A stretch of DNA of 64,000 bases, taken from positions 62,001 to 126,000 of the forward strand of contig NZ_JAMZFT010000002.1 in assembly GCF_024158125.1 (NCBI RefSeq). Reading direction: 5' to 3'. Below, piece by piece: positions 57,038 to 64,000 of this stretch (positions are counted from its first letter, which is position 1; every line of letters begins with the position of its first letter). This DNA is from Futiania mangrovi (GTDB lineage Bacteria > Pseudomonadota > Alphaproteobacteria > Futianiales > Futianiaceae). Below the pieces are notes generated by a model. That model was not told the origin of the DNA. It searched no databases and saw nothing but the letters and a program-made list of their open reading frames with translations. A program made the position numbers and the translations under genes.

Positions 57038-57103
57038 CCCGGAACCGGCCAGGCTCCGGAACTGCGCAAGGCCGACCGGCAGGGGGCGCCCCCGGAACCG
57101 GCC
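57038..57103. repeat. 13-base direct repeat and palindrome between pstS and pstC
   Basis: CCCGGAACCGGCC occurs at 57038-57050 and again at 57091-57103. GGGGGCGCCCCC (57082-57093) is a perfect 12-base palindrome touching the second copy. The hairpins possible here may protect the pstS message or lower pstC expression. Confidence 0.6.
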
Positions 57104-57121
57104 GGCCCGCGCGTCATCGGA

Positions 57122-58147
57122 TCAGCTGCCGTAGCGGCCCATCATGGCCCCTTCGACCGCCTGCGTGCGGACGTCCTCGCGCTTGGCGTCGGACATCGGG
57201 ATCAGGCCGCGCTCCTCGAGGTAGCCGCCGGGGCCCATGGCCTCCTCGGAGACGTATTCCTCGACGAACTCCTGAAGCCCCGGGATCACGCCGCGGTGCG
57301 CGTTCTTCACGTAGAAGAACAGCGGGCGCGACACGGTGTAGGACCCGTCGGCGATGGTCTCCTCGTTCGGCAGGACACCGTTCACCGCAACGGCCTTCAG
57401 CGTGTCCTGGTTCTCGTAGAGGAAGGAGTAGCCGAAGATGCCCAGCGCATGCGGATCGGCCTGCAGGCGCTGAACGATCAGGTTGTCGTTCTCGCCGGCC
57501 TCGATGAACGGACCGTCCTGGCGCATGCGGCCGCAGACTTGCTTGCGTTCCTTCTTGTCGAGGGCCTTGATGGCTCCGAACGCCTCGCAGCCTTCTTCCA
57601 TCACCAGCTCGACGAAGGCGTCGCGGGTGCCGGACGTGGGCGGCGGCCCGAAGACCGTGATCTCTTCCTTCGGCAGCGACGGGTCGATGTCGCTCCACAT
57701 CTTGTAGGGATTGTCGACGATCTTGCCGCCGACCTCGACCTTCGCGGCCAGCGCCTGGAAGATCTGGGCCTTGGTCAGGTCGAATTCCGGCCCTTCCTGC
57801 GAATGGGCGATGGAGAGGCCGTCGGAGCCGATCTGCACCTCGGTGATGCTGTCCACGCCATTCTTCAGGCAAAGCTCGAACTCGGACTTCTTCATCGCCC
57901 GCGATGCGCCGGTGATATCCGGATGATCGACGCCGACGCCGCCGCAGAAGATCTGCATGCCGCCGCCCGTGCCAGTCGACTCGACGACCGGTGCGTTGTA
58001 GCCCGCAGCGCCGAATTCCTCGGACACCGCCTGGGTGTAGGGGAACACCGTGGACGAGCCGACGATGCGGATCTGATCGCGTGCCTCTGCCGCGCCGACG
58101 ATGGCGACCGATGCGACGGCAGCGAGGCCCAGTGCGTTCAGTTTCAT
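57122..58147 (-). CDS. pstS: phosphate-binding periplasmic protein PstS
   Basis: This 341-residue solute-binding protein has a signal peptide (MKLNALGLAAVASVAIVGAA). RIVGSSTVFPYTQAVSEEF is the first phosphate-binding loop, with STGTGGG and TSGTRDAF giving the other ligand contacts. It belongs to the PstS subgroup found in alphaproteobacteria, distinct from the E. coli type. The Pho box 78-95 bases ahead of the ATG shows it is induced by phosphate lack. Confidence 0.96.
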   Translation of the reverse strand: MKLNALGLAAVASVAIVGAAEARDQIRIVGSSTVFPYTQAVSEEFGAAGYNAPVVESTGTGGGMQIFCGGVGVDHPDITGASRAMKKSEFELCLKNGVDSITEVQIGSDGLSIAHSQEGPEFDLTKAQIFQALAAKVEVGGKIVDNPYKMWSDIDPSLPKEEITVFGPPPTSGTRDAFVELVMEEGCEAFGAIKALDKKERKQVCGRMRQDGPFIEAGENDNLIVQRLQADPHALGIFGYSFLYENQDTLKAVAVNGVLPNEETIADGSYTVSRPLFFYVKNAHRGVIPGLQEFVEEYVSEEAMGPGGYLEERGLIPMSDAKREDVRTQAVEGAMMGRYGS

Positions 58148-58224
58148 GACTCCCTCTCCGTATCCTGGAGTTTCCGGCCGCCGCGGATCGGCGTCCGTCT
58201 GGGGAGAGCAGTTACCGGGGCTCT

Positions 58225-58242
58225 GTTACACCTTTGTGACAG
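58225..58242 (-). promoter_or_regulatory. Pho box of pstS
   Basis: Read on the minus strand, CTGTCAC-AAAG-GTGTAAC are two 7-base PhoB half sites with the usual 4-base spacer. A third half, TTGTCAC (58264-58258), lies exactly two 11-base periods upstream. The row is 78 bases before pstS. Confidence 0.85.
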
Positions 58243-58279
58243 GCAGGCAAAGGGATTGTGACAAGCCGCGCGCCGGAGA

Positions 58280-59653
58280 TCAGGATACGCGGGCGCGCAA
58301 GGGAACGACATTGCCGTCTTCCGCCGCGCTTCCGGCCGCCAGGGGCAGCCAGACCGTGAAGGTGGATCCCTCGCCTGGCTCGCTCTCGATGTCCAGCACG
58401 CCGCCATGCCGGTTGACGATGTGCTTCACGATGGCGAGACCGAGACCGGTCCCGCCGCGGTTGCGGCTTTCGGCGGCGTTCACGCGGTAGAACCGCTCGG
58501 TCAGCCTCGGAATGTGGTCGCGCGGGATGCCGATGCCGCGATCCACGATGGCAATGCCGATCATGGCGGGCGCAGGAGGCTGCCCCTGCGCAAGCCGCAG
58601 CACGACCGGGGTGTCGGGCCGTCCATACTTCAGGGCGTTGTCGACGAGGTTCTGGAACACCTGGGTCAGCTGGTCGGCGTCGCCCGGCACGAAGACCGGA
58701 ACTTCCGGCAGGTCGAGCGCAAGCGTCATCCGCCTCTCGACCGCGACGGGCCGCAGCGCGTCGAGCGCTTCCGACAGCAACCGGCGCAGATCGGCCGTGC
58801 CCGAGGGCGGCACGTGCTCGTTGAGCTCGATCCGGCTCAACGAGAGCAGGTCGTCGATCAGCCGCCGCATCCGCGCGGCCTGGGCGGCCATGATGTCGAG
58901 GAATTGCGTACGCGCCTCGGCATCGTCGCGGGCCGGGCCCTGCAGCGTCTCGATGAAGCCAGCGAGCGAGGCGAGAGGCGTGCGCAACTCGTGGCTCGCA
59001 TTGGCAACGAAGTCTGCCCGCAACTGCTCCACCCGGCGCACCGCGCTGATGTCGAAGCAGGTCACGAAGGCCGCAGGCGCATCCTCCCCCGCCTCGCCGG
59101 CACGGCCGGCCAGCGGCGCCACGGTTGCGCCGAAATGCCGCTCGACCGGCACGCGGACGGCAAAATCCACCTGCTCGGCCTCGCCGCTCTCGATCACGCG
59201 CTCCATCGCGTGGACGAGGGCAGGGTGGCGCAGGGCCGAGGTCATGTGGCGGCCCGTTGCCAGTCCGCCGAAGGCGCGGCGCGCCGCTTCGTTGGTGAGC
59301 AGCACACGCCCGCGCCGGTCGACGAGGACGAGCGGCTGGGGCAGAAGCTCCAGCACGTCGCGGTAGGAGATGGGCGGCGCTTCGGCGCCGGACGCGGGGG
59401 GCTCCGCTGCTGCCGGCGCGGGGGTCACCGGCTCAGCGCCCCCCCGCATGGATGCCCAGAGCAACGCGGCGGCCGCCACCCCCCCGGCAACTGCCAGCGC
59501 CACGCCGAGCGGCAACGGAACCGCCGTGCCTGCAGCAGCCGCGAGTGCGGCGCCGGCGATACCGGCACAGACCAGCGCGCCCCCTGCAATCGCCGCCCGC
59601 ATGGAACGGGGACGCGGGCGGAACCGGGCCTCGGCGGGCGATCCGAATCGCAT
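58280..59653 (-). CDS. phoR: phosphate regulon sensor histidine kinase PhoR
   Basis: This 457-residue membrane kinase has two helices (20-42 and 45-68). A PAS domain follows (about 98-205, LELLPQPLVLVDRRGRVLLT), then the H box with H221 in ASHELRTPL. The ATPase domain has NLVDNALKYG, DRGIGIP and GGTGLGLAIVKHI. It phosphorylates PhoB when phosphate is low. ATG 59653 is favoured over earlier in-frame starts that lie inside the Pho box region. pstS follows 132 bases later. Confidence 0.95.
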   Translation of the reverse strand: MRFGSPAEARFRPRPRSMRAAIAGGALVCAGIAGAALAAAAGTAVPLPLGVALAVAGGVAAAALLWASMRGGAEPVTPAPAAAEPPASGAEAPPISYRDVLELLPQPLVLVDRRGRVLLTNEAARRAFGGLATGRHMTSALRHPALVHAMERVIESGEAEQVDFAVRVPVERHFGATVAPLAGRAGEAGEDAPAAFVTCFDISAVRRVEQLRADFVANASHELRTPLASLAGFIETLQGPARDDAEARTQFLDIMAAQAARMRRLIDDLLSLSRIELNEHVPPSGTADLRRLLSEALDALRPVAVERRMTLALDLPEVPVFVPGDADQLTQVFQNLVDNALKYGRPDTPVVLRLAQGQPPAPAMIGIAIVDRGIGIPRDHIPRLTERFYRVNAAESRNRGGTGLGLAIVKHIVNRHGGVLDIESEPGEGSTFTVWLPLAAGSAAEDGNVVPLRARVS

Positions 59654-59700
59654 GGCGGCACCCTTCCTTAAGGACATCGGACGAGGCATTTCATCGGGGC

Positions 59701-59718
59701 ATGACCGTTTCGTGACAT
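59701..59718 (-). promoter_or_regulatory. Pho box of phoR
   Basis: On the minus strand, ATGTCAC-GAAA-CGGTCAT are two Pho half sites 11 bases apart, 48 bases before phoR. A weaker CTTACAT lies one period upstream. It predicts positive autoregulation of phoR and the whole operon. Confidence 0.7.
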
Positions 59719-59780
59719 GGCATGTAAGATTTTCGTCACGCCAATGCCACACGGCAAGCCGCCGCGCTCCCGGGCCGGCA

Positions 59781-59857
<77 letters not shown>

Positions 59858-59939
59858 ATCGCGCCGGTCCGGGACATAGCAGAACTCGCGCGCGGAGGCG
59901 AGAGGTTCGGGGTGCGGCGGCGATGGCCGGGGCACGCCC

Positions 59940-60458
59940 CTACTCCGCCACGACCGTCCGCGGCATGGACACGCGCGGCGGCGAAGACTGGATCGGCGAC
60001 GGGGCCGCCTTTCCGTTGGGCGCTTCCAGTTGCGTCTCGAGACGCTGACGTTCAGATCGATCTACAAACCAAAGCGCTGAAGAAATGCCGATCGCAAAGA
60101 GCGCCACGCAAATCGAAATAATCGTAAGAATTATCCCGAAACGCTCCGCGAAGCTCGCATCCTTTTCGCTCCATCTACGCCATTGCCACCATCTCTTTGG
60201 TTTGCGGCGCGCTTCGTCGAGCGAAACGACGATCAAAATTGCAAGGTCGACAAGGCAATCATGCTGAACCTTGGAAAAGACTGGAGGGTCTTCCCCGAAT
60301 TTCAGGCTTTGGCGCGCGCTGTCGGAAACCAGCCGCGTGACAGCCGCAATGCGGCTCTCATCGTCAGGAATGTTCCGATAGGAGCGGAACTCGCGCCCGA
60401 GCTTGCGCAGGCTTTCCTCGTTCTGGCCCTCTCCGCCGCTCAAGACCGCCGACCTCAC
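59940..60458 (-). CDS. hypothetical protein with one transmembrane helix
   Basis: This 172-residue protein is unrecognised. It has a charged N-terminal part, one strong membrane helix (about 108-131, GIILTIISICVALFAIGISS) and a Pro-rich tail (SPIQSSPPRVSMPRTV). The start codon would be GTG. The DNA from about 60050 to 60500 is clearly less GC-rich than the neighbours and uses A/T-ending codons, a sign of transfer. It lies 82 bases from the 5' side of tRNA-Arg. Confidence 0.6.
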   Translation of the reverse strand: MRSAVLSGGEGQNEESLRKLGREFRSYRNIPDDESRIAAVTRLVSDSARQSLKFGEDPPVFSKVQHDCLVDLAILIVVSLDEARRKPKRWWQWRRWSEKDASFAERFGIILTIISICVALFAIGISSALWFVDRSERQRLETQLEAPNGKAAPSPIQSSPPRVSMPRTVVAE

Positions 60459-60512
60459 GCCACCGCTGCAACCAATCTATTGGTCTAAGCAATGCAGCAA
60501 GTCGGAGCAAGT

Positions 60513-60827
60513 CTAATCCTGGTCGAGAAACACAGATGCGAAGTGTGCCGCGTCTTCCTTGGAGAAACTCTTCGCATGCAGCCCCTTGACGATGCCGTCG
60601 TAGGTCAGCGTCTCCCCGCGCATCATCATCGGATAGAGCACCTCGGAGATCGCCTTGATCTGGTGCGGCTTGTAACCCGCGGATTCGAGAGCAATTTCCA
60701 GTCTTGCCATCAGGACGTGAATACGTGCGTTCCTGATCCGGCGGCGGGTTTCATCGCTGCCGGGGGAAGATATGTGGCCGGAGGAGGGTTTTGCCGACCC
60801 TCGCGGCCCGAGCGCCGATTGGCCCAT
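60513..60827 (-). CDS. small hypothetical protein
   Basis: This 104-residue protein is unrecognised. After a Gly/Ser-rich start it has a compact, mostly helical part (ARIHVLMARLEIALESAGYK to AAHFASVFLDQD). The ATG at 60827 has AGGGAC before it; the frame stays open another 43 codons upstream. It is 54 bases from the preceding gene on the same strand and shares the lower GC of the patch. It may be part of the same small accessory unit. Confidence 0.55.
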   Translation of the reverse strand: MGQSALGPRGSAKPSSGHISSPGSDETRRRIRNARIHVLMARLEIALESAGYKPHQIKAISEVLYPMMMRGETLTYDGIVKGLHAKSFSKEDAAHFASVFLDQD

Positions 60828-61012
60828 GTCAGTCCCTGTCCCTTTTGGCCCGCGCGGCCCGAACACATACCCGCCGCGAAACCGGGCACAAGATTCACGC
60901 ATGAAATGCAAACTCCGGTCAAGCGAAACCGTTCCACGCGCGAAATGGAGTCGCATGTCCAGTCAAGCAAAATCCTAGCAGAGCGGCGCACGCACGGGGA
61001 TAAGTTTTCCGG

Positions 61013-62572
61013 TCAGGCGCGCGGCGGGAGCCAGGCGCTGTCGCGTGCGCGGTCGCGCAGGCGGGCGGCGCGGGCGCGGATCTCCTCAAGCTCGGCGGGC
61101 GGCTTTCGGCCGAGGTTCTTCAGTTGCATCGCCATGCGGCGGTTGGCGCTGAACCTTTGCGCGTGCCGGTCGAGGAAATCCCAGTAGAGCGTGGTCATGG
61201 GACACGCGTCCGTGCCCGTCGCCTTTCCCGGATCGTAGCGGCAGGAACGGCAATGGTCGCTCATCCGGTCGATGTAGCGCCCCGACGCGCAATATGGCTT
61301 GGTGCCGACGATGCCGCCGTCGCCGAACTGGCTCATGCCCAGCACGTTCGGCAGCGACACCCAGTCCACCGCGTCGGCATACATGGAGAGGTGCCAGCGG
61401 TGCATCTCGTAAGGGTCGACGCCCAGCAACTGCGCGAACAGCCCCAGCACCATCAGCCGCTGGATGTGGTGGGCATAGGCGTGGCGCTTCAACTGCCCGA
61501 CGGCGTCGGCGAGGCAGGCCATCTCCGTCTCGCCGGTCCACAGCACGGCAGGGGCAGGCAGGTCCGCGCCGAGCGCGTTCATCTCCGCATAGCCCGGCAT
61601 CTTCAACCAGTAGATGCCGCGCACATACTCCCGCCAGCCGACGATCTGGCGGATGAAGCCCTCGACTGCGTTCAACGGTGCCTCGCCCGCGTCATGGGCC
61701 GCGACGGCGCGCGCGACGAGGTGGCGCGGGTCCAGCAGGTGCAGGTTCAGCGCCGCCGACAGGCGCGAGTGCCAGAGAAAGGGCTCCCCCGCCGCCATCG
61801 CGTCCTGGTAACGCCCGAAGTCCGCAAGCCGCCCGTCGAAGAAGTCGCGCGCGGCAACCAGCGCCTCCGCATGCGTGACCGGCCAGTCGAAGCCGTCGAG
61901 GTCGCCCGGCGCATCCGGAAAGCGCCGCGCCACCATGTCCATGACCTCGCGCGTGACGGCATCGGGCCGGAAACGGCGCAGGTGCGGCACCTCGGGAGGG
62001 CCGGATTTCCCGAAGCTCTCCCGGTTCTCGGCATCGAAGTTCCAGGCGCCGCCGACGGGTGCATCCCCGTCCACCAGGATCGCGTCGCGGCGGCGCAGAT
62101 GCCGGTACCAGTATTCGAGGACCAGCTCCCTGCGGCCCTCTGCCCAGGCGGCGAATTCCTCCGGCGTGGAGAGGAAATGCCGGTCGGGCAACATGTCGAG
62201 GGGGAGGCCCGCCTCCTCCGCCGCCCCTTCCAACAGGCGCGCGACACGCCAGTCGCCAGGCAGGACCGCAGCGATGCGTTCCGGCCTGTGGCGGGCGACG
62301 GCGCGCGCAAGCTCGCCCTCGAACGTGCCGGCGTTCTCGGCATCGTCGAGGCGCACATAGTTGACGGGCCGCCCCTTCTCTGCCGCCTCCGCCGCATAGT
62401 GGCGCATGGCGGAGAAGAAGAGGACGAGGCGCTGGGCATGCTGCGGCACGTAGGTGGCCTCGTGCGCCACCTCCATCATCAGGACGCGGTCGCGGGCCGG
62501 GTCGAAGCCGTCGAACAGGGCGCTGTCATGGTTCAGCTGGTCGCCGAACACGATGGCGAGGGTACGGGTCAT
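61013..62572 (-). CDS. phrB: FeS-containing bacterial cryptochrome/(6-4) photolyase (PhrB type)
   Basis: This 519-residue member of the FeS-BCP group repairs (6-4) photoproducts or senses light. Cysteines C353, C441, C444 and C457 match, at a constant offset of three, the four that hold the [4Fe-4S] cluster in Agrobacterium PhrB. RQIVGWREYVRGIYW and HRWHLSMYADAVDWVSLPNV are family FAD and DNA-binding segments. The N-terminal DPRP domain begins LAIVFGDQLNHDSALFD. No carotenoid or lumazine gene is adjacent. Confidence 0.95.
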   Translation of the reverse strand: MTRTLAIVFGDQLNHDSALFDGFDPARDRVLMMEVAHEATYVPQHAQRLVLFFSAMRHYAAEAAEKGRPVNYVRLDDAENAGTFEGELARAVARHRPERIAAVLPGDWRVARLLEGAAEEAGLPLDMLPDRHFLSTPEEFAAWAEGRRELVLEYWYRHLRRRDAILVDGDAPVGGAWNFDAENRESFGKSGPPEVPHLRRFRPDAVTREVMDMVARRFPDAPGDLDGFDWPVTHAEALVAARDFFDGRLADFGRYQDAMAAGEPFLWHSRLSAALNLHLLDPRHLVARAVAAHDAGEAPLNAVEGFIRQIVGWREYVRGIYWLKMPGYAEMNALGADLPAPAVLWTGETEMACLADAVGQLKRHAYAHHIQRLMVLGLFAQLLGVDPYEMHRWHLSMYADAVDWVSLPNVLGMSQFGDGGIVGTKPYCASGRYIDRMSDHCRSCRYDPGKATGTDACPMTTLYWDFLDRHAQRFSANRRMAMQLKNLGRKPPAELEEIRARAARLRDRARDSAWLPPRA

Positions 62573-62662
62573 GGCCCGTGATCTAGCGCGCCATCACGTT
62601 GCCGTCATCGGGCAACGCCACGACTTCACGGAAGGCGGGGCAGCAAGGCTAGACTGCGGGAG

Positions 62663-63442
62663 ATGAGCGCCAAGGAGGACGGCAACAGCCTCATGCCTTC
62701 AACCAACCCCCGCACGACCGCCGTGGACGACGCGCAAACCATCGCTGCGCTGCCCGACGACGCGCTGGCCGCCATGGCCGCGGCAGCGGACGAGGTGGAA
62801 GCGATGGAACGAGCGCTCGCCCGCGCGGGACGCAACCCGGTCGGCCAGGTTCTGGCCGGGCAAGGCACGTTCTACGAGATGAACCACTACCCCGATGGCG
62901 ACGTCTACGACGACGAGAGCCATGCCCAGTACTACTACCACGCGCACCGCACGGGCACGGCCGAGCATGGACACTTCCACACCTTCCTGCGCGCGAAGGG
63001 CATGGAGGCGCACATGAGCCCTGCGCCCTATGAAGGCAGCTGGCCGCGCCCGCTTGGCGACGATGCGATCGCCCACCTCGTCGCGGTGTCGATGGACAAG
63101 GCCGGCGCGCCCATCGGGCTGTTCACCACCAACCGCTGGGTCACGGGGGAGACGTTCTACGGCGCGCAAGACGTGATCTCGATGCTCGACAGCTTCGAGG
63201 TCGGCCACGCCTCTCCCTGCCTCGCGACCAACCGCTGGCTGACCGCCCTGCTCCGCCTCTACCGGCCGGATATCGCGCGCCTGGTGCGCGCCCGCGACGC
63301 ACAGATCAGGCTATGGGCGCTGCGGCATCCGGGCGAGGACGTGTTCGAGGACCGCGACCTCGAGATCGCCTCGGAACAGGCGATCTCGGTGCCTGAACGC
63401 ATCGCGGCCGTGCGGGTAGAAGCAGCGCGCCGCGGGATCTGA
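62663..63442 (+). CDS. conserved protein of unknown function, His-rich core
   Basis: This 259-residue cytosolic protein has a striking core, FYEMNHYPDGDVYDDESHAQ, then YYYHAHRTG and EHGHFHTFLRAKG. The many His, Asp and Tyr residues could form a metal site. A Trp-rich strand VTGETFYGAQDVISMLDSFE and a charged C-terminal helix follow. It may belong to a numbered DUF (possibly DUF6969), which I cannot confirm. It is divergent from the photolyase gene with 90 bases between. Confidence 0.75.
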   Translation: MSAKEDGNSLMPSTNPRTTAVDDAQTIAALPDDALAAMAAAADEVEAMERALARAGRNPVGQVLAGQGTFYEMNHYPDGDVYDDESHAQYYYHAHRTGTAEHGHFHTFLRAKGMEAHMSPAPYEGSWPRPLGDDAIAHLVAVSMDKAGAPIGLFTTNRWVTGETFYGAQDVISMLDSFEVGHASPCLATNRWLTALLRLYRPDIARLVRARDAQIRLWALRHPGEDVFEDRDLEIASEQAISVPERIAAVRVEAARRGI

Positions 63443-63483
63443 GACTGGCTGGAGCAGAACGCCCTGCCGGGAATGTCCTGCGC

Positions 63484-63502
63484 CGCGGCATCTTTTGCCG
63501 CG
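63484..63502. terminator. hairpin behind the 259-residue gene
   Basis: CGCGGCA and TGCCGCG enclose TCTTT, 42 bases after the stop. There is no T run behind it, so termination is uncertain. Confidence 0.35.
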
Positions 63503-63610
63503 CAAGGTGCAGCAGCGGGGATGAACGTGAAACTGCCCCGCGCGGACATGCGCATTCAAGCCGGTCAAAGCGGCACATAATGAAACATCACAATCAATGC
63601 CGGAAGCGCG

Positions 63611-63628
63611 TCTCACGTCGCTGTGAGA
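63611..63628. promoter_or_regulatory. inverted repeat upstream of the last gene
   Basis: TCTCAC-GTCGCT-GTGAGA is a perfect 6-base repeat with a 6-base spacer, 92 bases before the start of the exported protein gene. It may be a regulator site; nothing else supports it. Confidence 0.35.
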
Positions 63629-63720
63629 GAGCGTGATTGGCACTTGAAGACGGCTTCTGCTGTTGTCGCTTTGCACGCATCGGCAAACAGGCCGCTGCGG
63701 AAAGACCGGAGCCTCTCGCC

Positions 63721-64000
63721 ATGACACGTACTTTCCTGACTGCCCTTGGTGCCGGCGCCAGCCTGGTTCTGGCCGTGGGCCTGACGCCGGCGGGCGCGTC
63801 CGCCGCTGGCGGCCAGAAGACAGTGATCGAACTGACCCAGACTGGCTGCCAGTTTCTCGAGCCGGAGGGAACCGACCACGGCTACACGACGACCGCGAAG
63901 GCCGATTGCGCGGCCGTGAACGCCCGCACGGGCGAAGACCGCCTCGCCGCCTCCAGGGTGATGACGCTGAAGCCCGGCACCTATGTCTTCCGGGTGACCA
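63721..64000 (+). CDS. exported small protein, 5' part
   Basis: The first 93 codons of a gene that leaves the window. A signal peptide is clear (MTRTFLTALGAGASLVLAVG, then LTPAGASA). The mature part KTVIELTQTGCQFLEPEGTD, with a Cys, and AASRVMTLKPGTYVFRVT suggest a small beta-sandwich, loosely cupredoxin-like. No copper-ligand pattern is visible before the cut. The family is unknown. Confidence 0.7.
   Translation, partial: MTRTFLTALGAGASLVLAVGLTPAGASAAGGQKTVIELTQTGCQFLEPEGTDHGYTTTAKADCAAVNARTGEDRLAASRVMTLKPGTYVFRVT

Noticed and set aside
63631-63655. Sigma-54 promoter near TTGGCAC
   Set aside because: TTGGCAC is present at about 63637, but the matching TTGC element at the right distance is absent.

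Overview
The window is about 64 kb of GC-rich DNA, densely packed with ordinary chromosomal genes of an alphaproteobacterium. The lineage call rests on a GcrA cell-cycle regulator, a SAM-II riboswitch ahead of metZ, an Alph_Pro_TM protein beside a TSUP permease, a PodJ-like polar protein, a PmtA methyltransferase and an alphaproteobacterial phoR-pstSCAB-phoU-phoB arrangement. The genus cannot be told from the sequence. No integrase, transposase, phage structural gene or CRISPR array was recognised.

Layout: 1-4.4 kb, the end of pmtA and a 1262-residue orphan protein bounded by a 20-bp palindrome and a strong terminator. 4.4-10.1 kb, a beta-oxidation operon on the minus strand (MerR regulator, acyl-CoA dehydrogenase, thiolase, cupin, FadJ-type protein) with a LiuR-like operator in front. 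10.4-15.1 kb, a PodJ-like protein, TSUP permease, Alph_Pro_TM protein and CcdA. 15.1-23.5 kb, the four-gene ligase-associated DNA repair set (PdeM, Lhr-like helicase, exonuclease, ATP-dependent ligase), split into divergent halves around a second orphan of 602 residues with internal repeats. 23.5-26.1 kb, a recent tandem duplication of a TetR gene next to two thioesterases. 26-37.5 kb, housekeeping and stress genes: Met/Gln-rich exported protein, HDAC-like hydrolase, MATE pump, pyrD, DUF952, class I LysRS, DinG-like helicase, TerB-like protein, hydrolase, 1-Cys peroxiredoxin and SixA-like phosphatase. 37.5-40.8 kb, a basic-amino-acid ABC importer in which HisQ and HisM are one polypeptide. 40.9-44.4 kb, an envelope group (outer-membrane-like protein, GT2 glycosyltransferase, polytopic protein) and tRNA-Gly(CCC). 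44.4-51.2 kb, SAM-II/metZ, apaG, folE, then argD-argF-hslO and a lone ABC-2 permease. 51.4-59.7 kb, gcrA and the whole phosphate regulon with Pho boxes before both phoR and pstS. 59.8-64 kb, tRNA-Arg(CCT), two small orphans in a lower-GC patch, an FeS photolyase, an uncharacterised conserved protein and a truncated exported protein.

The least explained items are the two large orphans (578-4366 and 18618-20426), the fused HisQM permease, the duplicated TetR pair, and the SAM-II aptamer whose pseudoknot lies about 80 bases before the metZ start. Genes in operons are tightly coupled: ATGA or GTGA overlaps occur in the beta-oxidation, repair, TSUP, thioesterase, pyrD, arginine, GT2 and pho clusters.
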